The notes beneath the pieces were generated by a model. The model saw only the letters and a program-made list of their open reading frames with translations. It searched no databases and was not told the DNA's origin. A stretch of DNA of 64,000 nucleotides from Gammaproteobacteria bacterium. GTDB lineage: Bacteria > Pseudomonadota > Gammaproteobacteria > Eutrophobiales > Eutrophobiaceae. Positions within the stretch are counted from its first letter, which is position 1. Each line of letters begins with the position of its first letter. Shown here in pieces: positions 1-8,801 of this stretch. Both the position numbers and the translations under genes were made by a program. The stretch lies in assembly GCA_012103475.1 (NCBI GenBank), contig WLWS01000004.1, positions 496,001 to 560,000 on the forward strand. The letters are read 5' to 3'.

Positions 1-1034
1 GAATCGTTTTCACTGATTTTGCCAACATTACCAGTCGAGAAGGCAACAAATATATCACCGGAGCCATCACCACTGATTGAGCCTAGTCTGCCCAGCGCCA
101 ATGCCGGGCGTTTCGCTAGTCGCCGTAGCTGATGCGGGAGTAAAGGCGCATTTGTGGCCACAACTATAATTATAGAACCATCTCTGGATGGTTCGGATTG
201 AGTATCTTTCTCGCCAGACTCACAATAGGGATACCAGTCGACGTGTCGCTTTATTGATCGGTCGGTGAAGCAATGCTGACCAACGGGAAGTTCATCTGCG
301 ACAACTTTGCCACCCAATCTTAAGTCATCGCCATTCCAGTTGTAGTTACATTGAACCAGTACGCCGACGGTATATTGTTTTTCTTCAAATTCAAACAATC
401 GTGACGACGTTCCTATTCCACCTTTAAAACCATTGCATACCATCCCGGTGCCACCACCGACTGCACCTTCTTCTACCTTGCCCGGTTTTGCTTTTCGCAT
501 AGCGGCAAGTGCATGCTCACGCGTCACATGAAAACCATTTATATCGTTCAATCCGCCATCATATGTTTCAGCAACCACCGGTGCGTGCCAAATTGCAGGC
601 CAGCCCTTCTCCACCATAAAAGCAACTGAAGCATCACGGACTACGCCAACACTATGGGTGTTAGTAATGGCAATCGGACCATCAATCAAACCGCGTTCTT
701 CCAGCCAGGTCGTTCCAGTCATTTCACCTGAGGCATTCAGTGTAAACCAGGCTGCAAAAACTGGATCATTAGAATTCTTCCCTCGTGGGTGAATCGCGGT
801 TACACCGGTTCTCACAGGGCCACTGCCCACTTTTAGTAAACCTTTACCTTTGACAATTGTTTGATGACCAACTTCAAGACCTTTGATATCTGTGATCGCG
901 TTCAGAACTCCAGGTTGACCGTTGAATGGAATGCCAAGGTCTCTCGCCCGATTTGATTGAGTTTCTGCCAAAGCAGAACCGCTAAAAGAAAATAAAAGTA
1001 AGGCAAGACAGGTAACTGATGTTTGAGTTTTCAT
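1..1034 (-). CDS. P1-family (DmpA-type) aminopeptidase, C-terminus cut by window edge
   Basis: Reading leftwards from the ATG at 1034, an open frame of 344 codons runs off the window edge. It begins with a signal peptide (residues 1-23, ending in SGSALA), so the enzyme is probably periplasmic. The sequence matches family S58/P1 (DmpA, BapA), N-terminal-nucleophile aminopeptidases that cleave themselves into two subunits. Motifs seen are GGGTGMVCNGFKGGIGTSSR (residues about 192-211) and DGSIIIVVATNAP (about 285-297). In the family, self-cleavage falls before the Ser of the second motif, here Ser287, which becomes the nucleophile. Family members are about 350-400 residues, so little should be missing. 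Substrate (D-amino acid, beta-peptide or other amide) cannot be read from sequence. Confidence 0.88.
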   Translation of the reverse strand, partial: MKTQTSVTCLALLLFSFSGSALAETQSNRARDLGIPFNGQPGVLNAITDIKGLEVGHQTIVKGKGLLKVGSGPVRTGVTAIHPRGKNSNDPVFAAWFTLNASGEMTGTTWLEERGLIDGPIAITNTHSVGVVRDASVAFMVEKGWPAIWHAPVVAETYDGGLNDINGFHVTREHALAAMRKAKPGKVEEGAVGGGTGMVCNGFKGGIGTSSRLFEFEEKQYTVGVLVQCNYNWNGDDLRLGGKVVADELPVGQHCFTDRSIKRHVDWYPYCESGEKDTQSEPSRDGSIIIVVATNAPLLPHQLRRLAKRPALALGRLGSISGDGSGDIFVAFSTGNVGKISEND

Positions 1035-1080
1035 TAAATATTCCCACATTAAAGAAACCAAATTGTACCATTACCGTCAG

Positions 1081-1650
1081 TCAGAGCCGCTTTAGCATGG
1101 TAATGATAATATTCTCTGAACCGTTTGCCGCTATCTGGGTTTCCCGATTCGACTCGATATAACCGCGCGCCAGATAAAGCGGCTCGCCGGATAATGTCGC
1201 ACCCAACTCGATTGACTTAAAACCGGCGTCACGCGCAGCCTTTTCACCAAGATCCAGCAAAAGCGTGCCAACACCACAACGAATCCAGTCCGGATGCGTG
1301 TACATGGCACGAATGCGTGCAGGATCGACAGTCGGATCACTAAAACGATCGTCTCGACCAATGGTTTCATCACTACCGTATAAAGTCTTGCGTTTACCCC
1401 AGCCACCGCAGCCTACCATGATGATATTATTTTTATGTTCTGTTTCGACAATAAAATAGCTCTGGTCTTCAAGCAGACTCGTATCCAGACCCATAGTCTC
1501 CTGTGCCGCTTCGATTTCAGCACTCGATAGAAATGGTTTCATGTTTTGCGAAATCGCCGCATGCATGAGTTTGATAATAGCCGGCTGATCATCCCTTGTG
1601 GCCAGGCGATGTGAGAGCTTGAGAGCTCGCTGCTTTTCTAATATATCCAT
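1081..1650 (-). CDS. GNAT family N-acetyltransferase
   Basis: A 189-residue cytosolic protein with the GNAT fold. The acetyl-CoA binding region is recognisable around residues 113-140 (ARIRAMYTHPDWIRCGVGTLLLDLGEKAA), where R-C-G-V-G-T stands for the usual Q/RxxGxG/A loop. A strand and helix ending in LGATLSGEPLYLARGY follow, as in this family. The acyl acceptor is unknown. The gene is divergent from the selenoprotein candidate at 1731, leaving about 80 bases for two promoters. The start ATG at 1650 is the first in frame. Confidence 0.8.
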   Translation of the reverse strand: MDILEKQRALKLSHRLATRDDQPAIIKLMHAAISQNMKPFLSSAEIEAAQETMGLDTSLLEDQSYFIVETEHKNNIIMVGCGGWGKRKTLYGSDETIGRDDRFSDPTVDPARIRAMYTHPDWIRCGVGTLLLDLGEKAARDAGFKSIELGATLSGEPLYLARGYIESNRETQIAANGSENIIITMLKRL

Positions 1651-1730
1651 TTATAAATCCAAATATTTCTGCTTCTAAATTTTCTAACAGCAAGTATGAT
1701 AAACGACATTATCCTTACCAAGGTAAAGAC

Positions 1731-2198
1731 ATGGCAGATAAAATTGATAAAGGTGGCCAGTTTCCTGAGGTCGAGCTCAAGATAGCGGGTGGCGGCAAAC
1801 TGAGTCTTCCCGGAGACATTGAAACCACACACGCTTTCGTTCTGATATATCGCGGACACTGGTGACCCTTCTGCCGCCGTCAGTTAGACGGCTATGAGCA
1901 GCAACGAGAAGTTCTGGCAGAGATGGGTGTCAGTATTTTTGCCGGTAGTGTCGATGACGAATATAAAACACTGGAAATATCGGAGCACCTGAATTTTCCA
2001 GTTGCTTATGGTATGAGTCGGGAAAGCGGAGAGCAGTTCGGTGCCTGGTGGGATGAAGACAGGAAATTCATTCAGCCAAGTGAATTTTTTATGACTGGTG
2101 ATGGCAAAGTCATCGCCTCGACCTACAGCAGCTCACCTATCGGACGTATGGAACCAGAGGATGCTGTGGCATTGGCAAACTTTCTGTTGAAGAAATAG
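1731..2198 (+). CDS. Probable selenoprotein: peroxiredoxin-like (AhpC/TSA) thiol oxidoreductase with in-frame UGA as Sec45
   Basis: From the ATG at 1731, preceded by the Shine-Dalgarno-like AAGGT at 1720-1724, the frame reads MADKIDKGGQFPEVELKIAG and onward, reaches TGA at codon 45 (1863-1865), then continues open to TAG at 2196-2198 (155 residues with Sec). Around the TGA it reads YRGHW-[TGA]-PFCRRQLDGYE. Peroxiredoxin-like proteins of the AhpC/TSA superfamily carry YRGxWCPFC here, so TGA replaces exactly the first, catalytic cysteine, giving UxxC. Both halves are well-conserved thioredoxin-fold sequence, with GMSRESGEQFGAWW and EFFMTGDGKVIAS downstream. A conventional gene caller would report only a fragment from the ATG at 1923. 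A hairpin with bacterial SECIS geometry follows the TGA. Sec insertion is inferred; selA/B/C/D are not in this window. Confidence 0.8.
1871..1901 (+). promoter_or_regulatory. Candidate bacterial SECIS hairpin
   Basis: Immediately 3' of the in-frame TGA (1863-1865) the RNA can form a perfect 6-bp stem, GCCGUC (1876-1881) with GACGGC (1887-1892), closing a 5-nt loop AGUUA. Below an internal loop, CUGC (1871-1874) pairs with GCAG (1898-1901). The apical loop begins 16 nt after the UGA and has a G in its first two positions. Both agree with the published general description of bacterial SECIS elements (apical loop roughly 16-37 nt from UGA). Function is inferred. Confidence 0.6.
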
Positions 2199-2206
2199 CG
2201 TCTTAC

Positions 2207-3430
2207 TCAGGACGAGTCAGCTAAAGCCGGAATAGTTCTGCGCAGCATGATGTACATATACGCGTAGATGCACATTCCTGTTAGTGTGGCACAGGCGCAC
2301 ATTATAAAAACACCTCGATAACCATAACCAGCGGCCAGTGTCATGGCCGCTGCATTCGGTCCGATAATCTGTCCGAGCCCCTGTGCTCCCACAATCAAAG
2401 AAGCAAACTTGCCGGAGTGATCGACATTAGCGATTGTCGACATCTGATAGACATCGATAAATATCCAGAGAAAATTGAACATAAAAACACTGACAAGAAT
2501 ATTAGTATTGGTAATACCCATCGCCAGCATCGAGACTATGATGGATTGAGTTATCAGGGTTATGAGCAGAGGGCGTGCGAGACCGTAACGATTACTCAAA
2601 ATCGTGGCAAACAGGCACCCGGCAATACTTAGAAATGAAGCCCAGACCAGTACCCGGCCCACCCAATCAGAACTGGCGCTGGATATCGTTGAATCGGCAC
2701 TGGCAAGTTCAATATAGGTCCAGTAAGCACCGATATTTATATAAGTAAAGACTATCGCAATTAACACCAACCAGGGGACATAAGCTGGTACATGCCGGTG
2801 CTCAAGATGATGTTGTCCCTTTTCATCTTCCGCATCAATTTCGATATCTAGCCCTTTTTCCACCGCTCGTGGCGGTACCCAGCTGATAAAGAAAAGCGAA
2901 ACAACAAAGCAGCCGATGAACACCAGATAAATACCGTTCATCGATAGTTGTGGTAGAACTTGCATCTCAAGTGCCTGGGAAAAAGCAAAGGCGAACAACA
3001 TCATGTTAAAGGCTCGCGCAGGTTTTGAAGTGGCTCCCAGAGAGGCCACCGCGACTGATGTATACATACCACTGCCAAAACCGGCCAGCAGACGCAGCCA
3101 GAGCACCTGTTCATAAACTACCGTAAATATGCAGAGGCCGTTTGCAAGAATTGCCAGACCAGCAGCAATCAGTACCAGCACCCGCCGGTTCATTTTCGCA
3201 ATAATCAGGGAGGTCACAACCGCGCCAACCGATAGGCCGCCAAGATCGGCACCGGCCACTCGCCCTACCTGAACCTCAGTGAATCCAAGCAAGTTGACCC
3301 ACGCGGTGCTGATCACCGGAATACCAACCAGCACTCCGTAACCGACAAGAGTCATATAAAGCGCAATGCCTATGGACTTCCAACCATCGAAGATGGTTGC
3401 TTGATGCTGGGCGACTTGTTCGGCTGACAT
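2207..3430 (-). CDS. MFS transporter
   Basis: A 407-residue polytopic inner-membrane protein with about 12 hydrophobic segments in two halves. They are separated by a charged cytoplasmic loop near residues 188-215 (rich in E, D, K and H). Overall composition and length fit the major facilitator superfamily. The substrate cannot be predicted. It is convergent with the selenoprotein gene (8 bases apart) and lies 25 bases downstream of a secreted cupin gene on the same strand, so the two may be cotranscribed. Confidence 0.8.
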   Translation of the reverse strand: MSAEQVAQHQATIFDGWKSIGIALYMTLVGYGVLVGIPVISTAWVNLLGFTEVQVGRVAGADLGGLSVGAVVTSLIIAKMNRRVLVLIAAGLAILANGLCIFTVVYEQVLWLRLLAGFGSGMYTSVAVASLGATSKPARAFNMMLFAFAFSQALEMQVLPQLSMNGIYLVFIGCFVVSLFFISWVPPRAVEKGLDIEIDAEDEKGQHHLEHRHVPAYVPWLVLIAIVFTYINIGAYWTYIELASADSTISSASSDWVGRVLVWASFLSIAGCLFATILSNRYGLARPLLITLITQSIIVSMLAMGITNTNILVSVFMFNFLWIFIDVYQMSTIANVDHSGKFASLIVGAQGLGQIIGPNAAAMTLAAGYGYRGVFIMCACATLTGMCIYAYMYIMLRRTIPALADSS

Positions 3431-3455
3431 ATGTCGTTTTACGCCTTCAGATCAC

Positions 3456-3908
3456 TTACTCGATTTCTTTATCCGCTGAGTAAATCACATAAATCTTTGT
3501 ATAGCCTTCCGTCTCCCAGATACCAGTCCACTCTTTGGGAATCGTCACCGCATCGCCGGCTCTAATTTCCATCACCTCACCATTAGATGAAGTCAGGGTC
3601 ACTCCGCCTTTGAGAAAGTACATAAACTCATCAACACCATAAGGTTCATTGATCACATAACGATTTGCACCGGAACGAAACATACCGGAGTCAAAGTGTT
3701 TGTCGCTGCTAAGAAAACGTTCTACGTCTTCTGTTACATAAGGACCTTTCTCATTTTCATGTTCTTCTATCAGCAGTTCTTTACTTGAAAAGATACTGCC
3801 AGCTATTTCCGCTTTACTCATCCTGGTTGGCAGAACAGGAGAGTCTGCAAAAGCGATACTGCTTGAGATAAGACAAAAACTGAAAACAAAGTGGCTGACA
3901 AAGTTCAT
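3456..3908 (-). CDS. Secreted cupin-domain protein
   Basis: A 150-residue protein with a signal peptide (residues 1-21, cleavage after SSSIAFA). The small beta-barrel domain contains GVDEFMYFLKGGVTLTSSNGEVMEIRAGDAVTIPKEWTG, the second half of a cupin fold. The first cupin motif lacks the usual His-x-His and shows VDEFMYFLKG instead, so metal binding is doubtful. A good ribosome site (AGGAAGG) precedes the ATG at 3908. It resembles ethanolamine-utilisation EutQ-like or sugar-binding cupins only in fold; function unknown. Confidence 0.7.
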   Translation of the reverse strand: MNFVSHFVFSFCLISSSIAFADSPVLPTRMSKAEIAGSIFSSKELLIEEHENEKGPYVTEDVERFLSSDKHFDSGMFRSGANRYVINEPYGVDEFMYFLKGGVTLTSSNGEVMEIRAGDAVTIPKEWTGIWETEGYTKIYVIYSADKEIE

Positions 3909-4012
3909 AACAAGTCCTTCCTGATTGTTGAATATGCTATCTTACTACGCATACCTGTATGAATTTTGCTTTTTTGTTTTTTATTAGCGAGTGTTAAATC
4001 GTTTAATTAAGT

Positions 4013-5914
4013 ATGTCAAAAGAAGATAAAGATCTGGGGCTGAACGCCAACATAACCCGCCGGGATTTTCTGCAGGGCAGCGCCGTTTTGTGCAGCGCGG
4101 CTTTCCTTCCTTCCATGTCCGTCGCCGCGAAACAGGCGTCTTCTGCTCCGCTAGATGCTAATTATTATCCTCCTCTTTTAAATGGTTTGCGAGGCAGTCA
4201 CAGCGGTTCATTTGAAGTCGCGCACGCACTGGCCCGCGAAGCCAGGCGCTGGGCCAATGTCAGTACCAGCAGTGAAGAACCTTATGATCTTGTTGTTGTG
4301 GGCGGCGGCATCAGCGGTTTGAGTAGTGCCTGGTTGTACCGCGAGGCAATGGGAGAGGATGCCAGAATTCTTATTCTGGATAACCATGATGATTTTGGTG
4401 GGCACGCGAAACGCAACGAATTTGAACTGGATGGTCAGCAGAAACTGGCCTGGGGTGGCAGTATTAATCTGGAGTATCCAGGCTACAGCAGCAATGCACT
4501 GAGTCTTTTAAAAAAACTCGGTGTTGATTTTAAAAAACTTGTCAAAGATACGCAGTTCACTTTTTCATCACTTGACGACATGGGTAGCGGCCTTTATTTC
4601 GATGCTGACAGTTTTGGTAAGGACGTATTAATCAAGGGTTTTGATCTCTGGTCCGATAACTACGAAACGAATTTTCTGAAGGTCGTCGATCAAATTCCGA
4701 TCAGCGACCCCGCCCGACAGTCTCTCATCGCGTTTCTTTCCAGCGACAAAGACTTGCTTGCACCGATGAATGATGAGGGGCGAGTCCGTTATCTGAGACA
4801 AACCCTTTACACCGATTTCCTGAAACAGAAAGTTGGTTTGTCCGATGAAGTCTTGAAAATTTTCAGTAACTGGACCCATGGCCTCTGGGGCGCGAGTATC
4901 GATGTCCTGCCCGTTTATGAGTGCCTTATTCTTGGCCTGCCGGGGTATCATGTGATCGGTGAATTACCGGCCGTATTCGAAGAGGAACAAGAGGAAAACG
5001 GCTATGGCATTTTCCCGGATGGCAATGCCTCTGTCGCCAGACTACTGGTTCGTTCGCTAATTCCTGACACAGCTAGCGGCAATAGTATGGATGATATTGT
5101 CAGTACTCGCTTTCACTACGATAAGCTCGATAAAGCTGATAGCAATATTCGTATTCGTCTGAACAGTACCGCAATCGAAACCAGAAACATATCTTTCGGA
5201 AAAAACAGAGATGGTGTCAGCGTCATTTATGTTCAAAACGGACAAGCAAAACGCGTATCTGCTAAGCACTGCGTATTGGCCTGTTATCACAATATTATTC
5301 CGCATCTCTGTCCTGAATTACCAGAAGCTCAAATTGACGCCATCGCTTACCCGGAAAAAGCACCCATGATCGCCACTAATATTTTATTGCGAAATGGTGA
5401 GGCCATGGCTGCATCCGGCGTTTCCAGCCTGACCTCACCCGGGCGTCTGCATGCGCATAGCTTTATGGCAGCCGGAATCAACGTCGGAAATTATGATGGT
5501 CGCTGGAAGCCTGAAAAACCTGCTGTGCTTCAGTTTTTCGGATCGCCAAGTCTTGCTAATACGGGTAAAACTGCAAAAGAACAATACCGGGCTGGCAGAC
5601 ATCGCTTACTTGGCATGACGTTTGCGGATTTCGAGAAGGAAGTCCGTCAACATCTTGCCGGTGCCTACGGTGCTTACGGGTTTGATCCGGCACGGGATAT
5701 CAAAGCCATCACTGTTAACCGATGGCCACACGGCTATGCTTATGAATACATCAGTAGCGAGGATCCGGACTGGAACGAAAATACCGCTCCACATCTTATC
5801 GCGCGTCAGTCCATCGGCAATATTGCCATTGCCAATTCCGACGCCTCGGCCTTTGCTTATGTTGATGGCGCCATCGATGCCGCCTATGCGGCCATAGACG
5901 ACTTGCTCGGTTGA
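4013..5914 (+). CDS. Tat-exported FAD-dependent amine oxidoreductase, spermidine-dehydrogenase-like
   Basis: A 633-residue protein. Residues 15-40 are a twin-arginine signal (ITRRDFLQGSAV then a hydrophobic stretch), so it should be exported folded to the periplasm with its flavin. A Rossmann FAD-binding motif VVVGGGISGLSSAWLYREA lies near residues 94-112. IIDNHDDFGGHAKRNEF-type sequence follows (read here as LILDNHDDFGGHAKRNEF), including the adenine-ribose-binding acidic end of strand 2. Length, Tat signal and motif set match proteins annotated as SpdH-like spermidine dehydrogenases. The next gene overlaps its end closely and encodes another amine-oxidase-type flavoprotein, which suggests polyamine breakdown. 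Substrate is inferred. Confidence 0.75.
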   Translation: MSKEDKDLGLNANITRRDFLQGSAVLCSAAFLPSMSVAAKQASSAPLDANYYPPLLNGLRGSHSGSFEVAHALAREARRWANVSTSSEEPYDLVVVGGGISGLSSAWLYREAMGEDARILILDNHDDFGGHAKRNEFELDGQQKLAWGGSINLEYPGYSSNALSLLKKLGVDFKKLVKDTQFTFSSLDDMGSGLYFDADSFGKDVLIKGFDLWSDNYETNFLKVVDQIPISDPARQSLIAFLSSDKDLLAPMNDEGRVRYLRQTLYTDFLKQKVGLSDEVLKIFSNWTHGLWGASIDVLPVYECLILGLPGYHVIGELPAVFEEEQEENGYGIFPDGNASVARLLVRSLIPDTASGNSMDDIVSTRFHYDKLDKADSNIRIRLNSTAIETRNISFGKNRDGVSVIYVQNGQAKRVSAKHCVLACYHNIIPHLCPELPEAQIDAIAYPEKAPMIATNILLRNGEAMAASGVSSLTSPGRLHAHSFMAAGINVGNYDGRWKPEKPAVLQFFGSPSLANTGKTAKEQYRAGRHRLLGMTFADFEKEVRQHLAGAYGAYGFDPARDIKAITVNRWPHGYAYEYISSEDPDWNENTAPHLIARQSIGNIAIANSDASAFAYVDGAIDAAYAAIDDLLG

Positions 5915-5922
5915 GAGATTTC

Positions 5923-7308
5923 ATGCGCAAAGACTACCACTCAGTAAGCTTCTGGCACGACAGCATTGCAGATTCAGTCAAGCTACGTCCTGCGCTGACG
6001 ACTGATATTCAGTACGAGGTCGTCATTATCGGCGCCGGTTATACGGGCATGTGGACTGCCTACTATCTTAAACAGATTAATCCAGATCTGGATATCTGCA
6101 TTCTCGAAGCTGAAATAGCCGGCTTTGGTGCTTCCGGCCGAAATGGTGGCTGGTGTTCTTCGCATCTCAGCGGACTGGATAACTGGCTGGCTAATGAAAA
6201 AACCAGAGCTGGTGCCCTGCATCTCAAAGATCTGATGTTCGACACCGTAAAACAGATTGGTCTTGTCACAGAAAAAGAAGGTATTGATTGTCACTACGAA
6301 CGCTCCGGCTGTCTGGAAGTTGCCGTACTACCTGTCCACCTGAAACGGCTTCAAAATGAATGGGCTCATTTGAATTCTCTCGGCCTTGCAGGTGAACACT
6401 ACAACTGGCTCAATGAAAAAGAAGTACGCAATCTATTCAATATCGATAAAGCCCTTGCCGGAATACACCTGCAGCACTGTGCTGCCGTGCATCCGGCTCG
6501 CCTGGCTCGCGGATTAGCTGATTGCCTTGAATCTCTCGGTGTAAAAATTTACGAGCACAGTCCGGTAGAAAAGATAGAGGGGCAGCTTGTAACAACAGCA
6601 GCTGGAAATGCAAAAGGGGAAACAGTGCTTATTACCACTGAAGGCTATACTGCGAATCTGACAGGACACAAGCATGCCTAATCTCTTATACCGGTTCATT
6701 CAATGATGGTTGCCACCGAAGTACTTAGTCAGCAACAACTGGATACTATTGGGTTTAACAAACGCTGCACTTTTGCCAATTACGACCGTGTGACCACTTA
6801 TGGTCAGATTACGGCGGACAGGCGTATTGCCTTCGGCTGCCGGGGCAGTTACGGCTTCGGCTCAAACATCCGTCAAAAATTCGATAAGAATGATTCGGAC
6901 TTCAGGCTGGTAGAGGAAACCCTGCTGCGTTTCTTTCCTGATCTAAGAGGTATAAATTTCACTCATGCCTGGGGTGGGGCGATGGGTGTCGCCCGTTCAC
7001 TGCACCCTGCTATCCATTTTGACACAAAATCGAGGTTCGGTTGGGCCGGCGGGTTTTTTGGAAGTGGTGTCGCAGCGACCCATCTCGCCGGACAAACGCT
7101 GGCCGATCTGGTCTGTGGCGAAGACAGCGAACGTTTGACAACTCCCTGGGTAAATCCCAGCTACGTTAATCGGAAATGGGAGCCAGAGCCCTTACGCTGG
7201 CTTGGTGTTTATGGTTCACGCAGATTAATGGGAGTCGCCGATTATTTTGACTATCATGGCGCAGCCTTCGTCGGACAGGCGCTCGACCACGTGCTACCCA
7301 ATCTATAA
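5923..7308 (+). pseudogene. FAD-dependent oxidoreductase (PuuB/DAO family) interrupted by in-frame TAA
   Basis: A continuous reading frame of a DAO-family flavoprotein (gamma-glutamylputrescine oxidase type) runs from the ATG at 5923 to 7308. It is interrupted once by TAA at 6679-6681. Before the stop are the FAD motif VVIIGAGYTGMWTAYYLKQ and GFGASGRNGGWCSS; after it, in the same frame, SLIPVHSMMVATEVL, then CRGSYGFGS, THAWGGAMGVARS and GWAGGFFGSGVAATHLAGQ, the normal C-terminal flavin-binding half. Together they make about 460 residues, the usual family length. A restart at the ATG at 6703 would give only a half protein. TAA is not known to be recoded in bacteria, so this is a young nonsense mutation or a sequence error. 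Confidence 0.75.
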
Positions 7309-7320
7309 AACAGACCTTCG

Positions 7321-7731
7321 CTAGTTTAGCGGTACAATCGCTGGCGCCTTGCTCTTTTTGATAAGAAAAACATGTATTTTGGCAGGTTCCGTGTCACTCG
7401 CATTTCTGGAAACGTTGTGAATATCATCCGGGCTCTCGTAAAAGGTTTCACCCGCTTTAAGTGTCACTGGATCGCGACCTTCAACACCCATCACCACACT
7501 TCCTTCCAGTACGTAGACAAAAGTATGTGCGTTATGCCGATGCTGCGCTGAAGATTCGCCAGGTGCGTATTCGACGGTCAACATCAAACCGGTTTTATCA
7601 GGTATTCCTGCCAACTCTTTCGTCATCAGAACATCTATTTCAGCACTTTGCACAGAAACTGATATTAGCGAAAAGACCACAGCAAATAATAACCTACTCA
7701 GCAAGTAACCTCGCTTTAATAAAGAATTCAT
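7321..7731 (-). CDS. Secreted cupin-domain protein
   Basis: A 136-residue protein with an N-terminal signal peptide (about residues 1-29, ending VQSAE). It has a complete cupin: motif 1 EYAPGESSAQHRHNAHTFVY with LEGSVVMG (His, His and Glu-like ligands) and motif 2 AGETFYESPDDIHNVSRN (the later His). A metal ion is therefore likely, unlike in the cupin at 3456. Convergent with the broken flavoprotein gene. Role unknown; such short secreted cupins often sit beside oxidases or dioxygenases. Confidence 0.75.
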   Translation of the reverse strand: MNSLLKRGYLLSRLLFAVVFSLISVSVQSAEIDVLMTKELAGIPDKTGLMLTVEYAPGESSAQHRHNAHTFVYVLEGSVVMGVEGRDPVTLKAGETFYESPDDIHNVSRNASDTEPAKIHVFLIKKSKAPAIVPLN

Positions 7732-7810
7732 CGATGATTTCTCCTATTGGCAAGAAATGAAGTCCCATTAAAGCATAAGCCTGAGTATGCTGTTACAATT
7801 ACTGCACTGC

Positions 7811-8800
7811 TTAGTTTTTAAGCTCGAGTGCGAGTCTTATATCCTTCCAGGAAACATATTTAAAGTTCTGATTTTGTCTGGGCCGGGTATTTTCACCATC
7901 TTGCACAACCAGCAAGCCTTCAGGGAACATCGTGGTAATCAGACTACCTGATACAGCAATACCATCAGTCTCCGAACTGCCGTCTATCGTTTTTAGTCCG
8001 TTATCAACGATGTGAAACGAACCTACATAGCGATTACCTTCCTCTCTCTCGTAGACCGCATAACTATTATCACCCTGACTGGATACCAGCAAATAGCCTG
8101 TATCGGATGAACTTTTATATAGTGTAATACCTTCAACATCGGCTTTTTTCAGACTGATACGCCATAAACCCTGATTCTCTTCCCCCACATAAAGCACAGC
8201 CTTATCATCATCAGCGACGCAGCCTTCGGGTTGGGAGCTGAGCATGAATTCTCCAAGCAACACAGACTCTTCATTTATGCGCCACTGCTGATAACGACCA
8301 TCCTTATCATTTACGAAAGCATGGAGTTCACTGGATTCAGAGGGTTGATAGAGACAGACACCATAGGGAGCATCCAGATCCAGAAATACCCGCTTATCCT
8401 CAAGAAACTCTACTGAGGCATCCTTGCTGTTAATTCGAAAGACGTCAAGCGTGCGGGTAGTGCGATTAGTCGCTACGGCGAGATCAACAAGCTCTCCCTC
8501 TAGCATAACATGCTGTCGAATATCGACGTTGTTCAAACGACCAGTGGGCAATATTTGTAAGCGATTTCCTCTCAGGTCGTAAACTTCCAGACCCCCTTTT
8601 TTATTAGTGCCAAGCACAAGACTTCGATCCGGATCTTCGGGATGTACCCAAATCGCCGGGTCATCGGCCGCGTCTTCATCATTATCGACTGGTCTTGTCT
8701 CAATCAGAGCTTCCACCCGTTTTACTGTGGAGTGACCAGCGTCAGGTGACGAACAGGCTCCGAGTATTGCGATAACAAGCATGTAAGATAAGGTTTTCAT
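7811..8800 (-). CDS. Beta-propeller phytase (3-phytase), lipoprotein
   Basis: The chosen ATG at 8800 begins MKTLSYMLVIAILGACSS, a lipoprotein signal with lipobox LGAC. The longer frame from 8899 adds 33 residues that overlap the upstream gene and spoil the signal. The mature part starts DNDEDAADDPAIWVHPED, the hallmark of the beta-propeller phytase family. LVLGTNKKGGLEVYDL and LNNVDIR follow, which with acidic residues bind calcium and phytate. The enzyme hydrolyses phytate (inositol hexakisphosphate) to lower inositol phosphates. It begins one base after the TonB receptor gene ends, so the two form an operon in which the receptor may import a phosphorus compound. Confidence 0.85.
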   Translation of the reverse strand: MKTLSYMLVIAILGACSSPDAGHSTVKRVEALIETRPVDNDEDAADDPAIWVHPEDPDRSLVLGTNKKGGLEVYDLRGNRLQILPTGRLNNVDIRQHVMLEGELVDLAVATNRTTRTLDVFRINSKDASVEFLEDKRVFLDLDAPYGVCLYQPSESSELHAFVNDKDGRYQQWRINEESVLLGEFMLSSQPEGCVADDDKAVLYVGEENQGLWRISLKKADVEGITLYKSSSDTGYLLVSSQGDNSYAVYEREEGNRYVGSFHIVDNGLKTIDGSSETDGIAVSGSLITTMFPEGLLVVQDGENTRPRQNQNFKYVSWKDIRLALELKN

Positions 8801-8801
8801 A

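Noticed and set aside
1638..1859. 73-residue minus-strand frame opposite the first part of the selenoprotein gene
   Set aside because: It has no recognisable motif and lies antisense to conserved peroxiredoxin-like sequence whose frame is supported on both sides of the TGA.
6679..6681. TAA in the DAO-family gene as a recoding site (pyrrolysine or selenocysteine)
   Set aside because: Pyrrolysine uses UAG and selenocysteine UGA; TAA is not known to be recoded in bacteria, and homologues show no special residue there.
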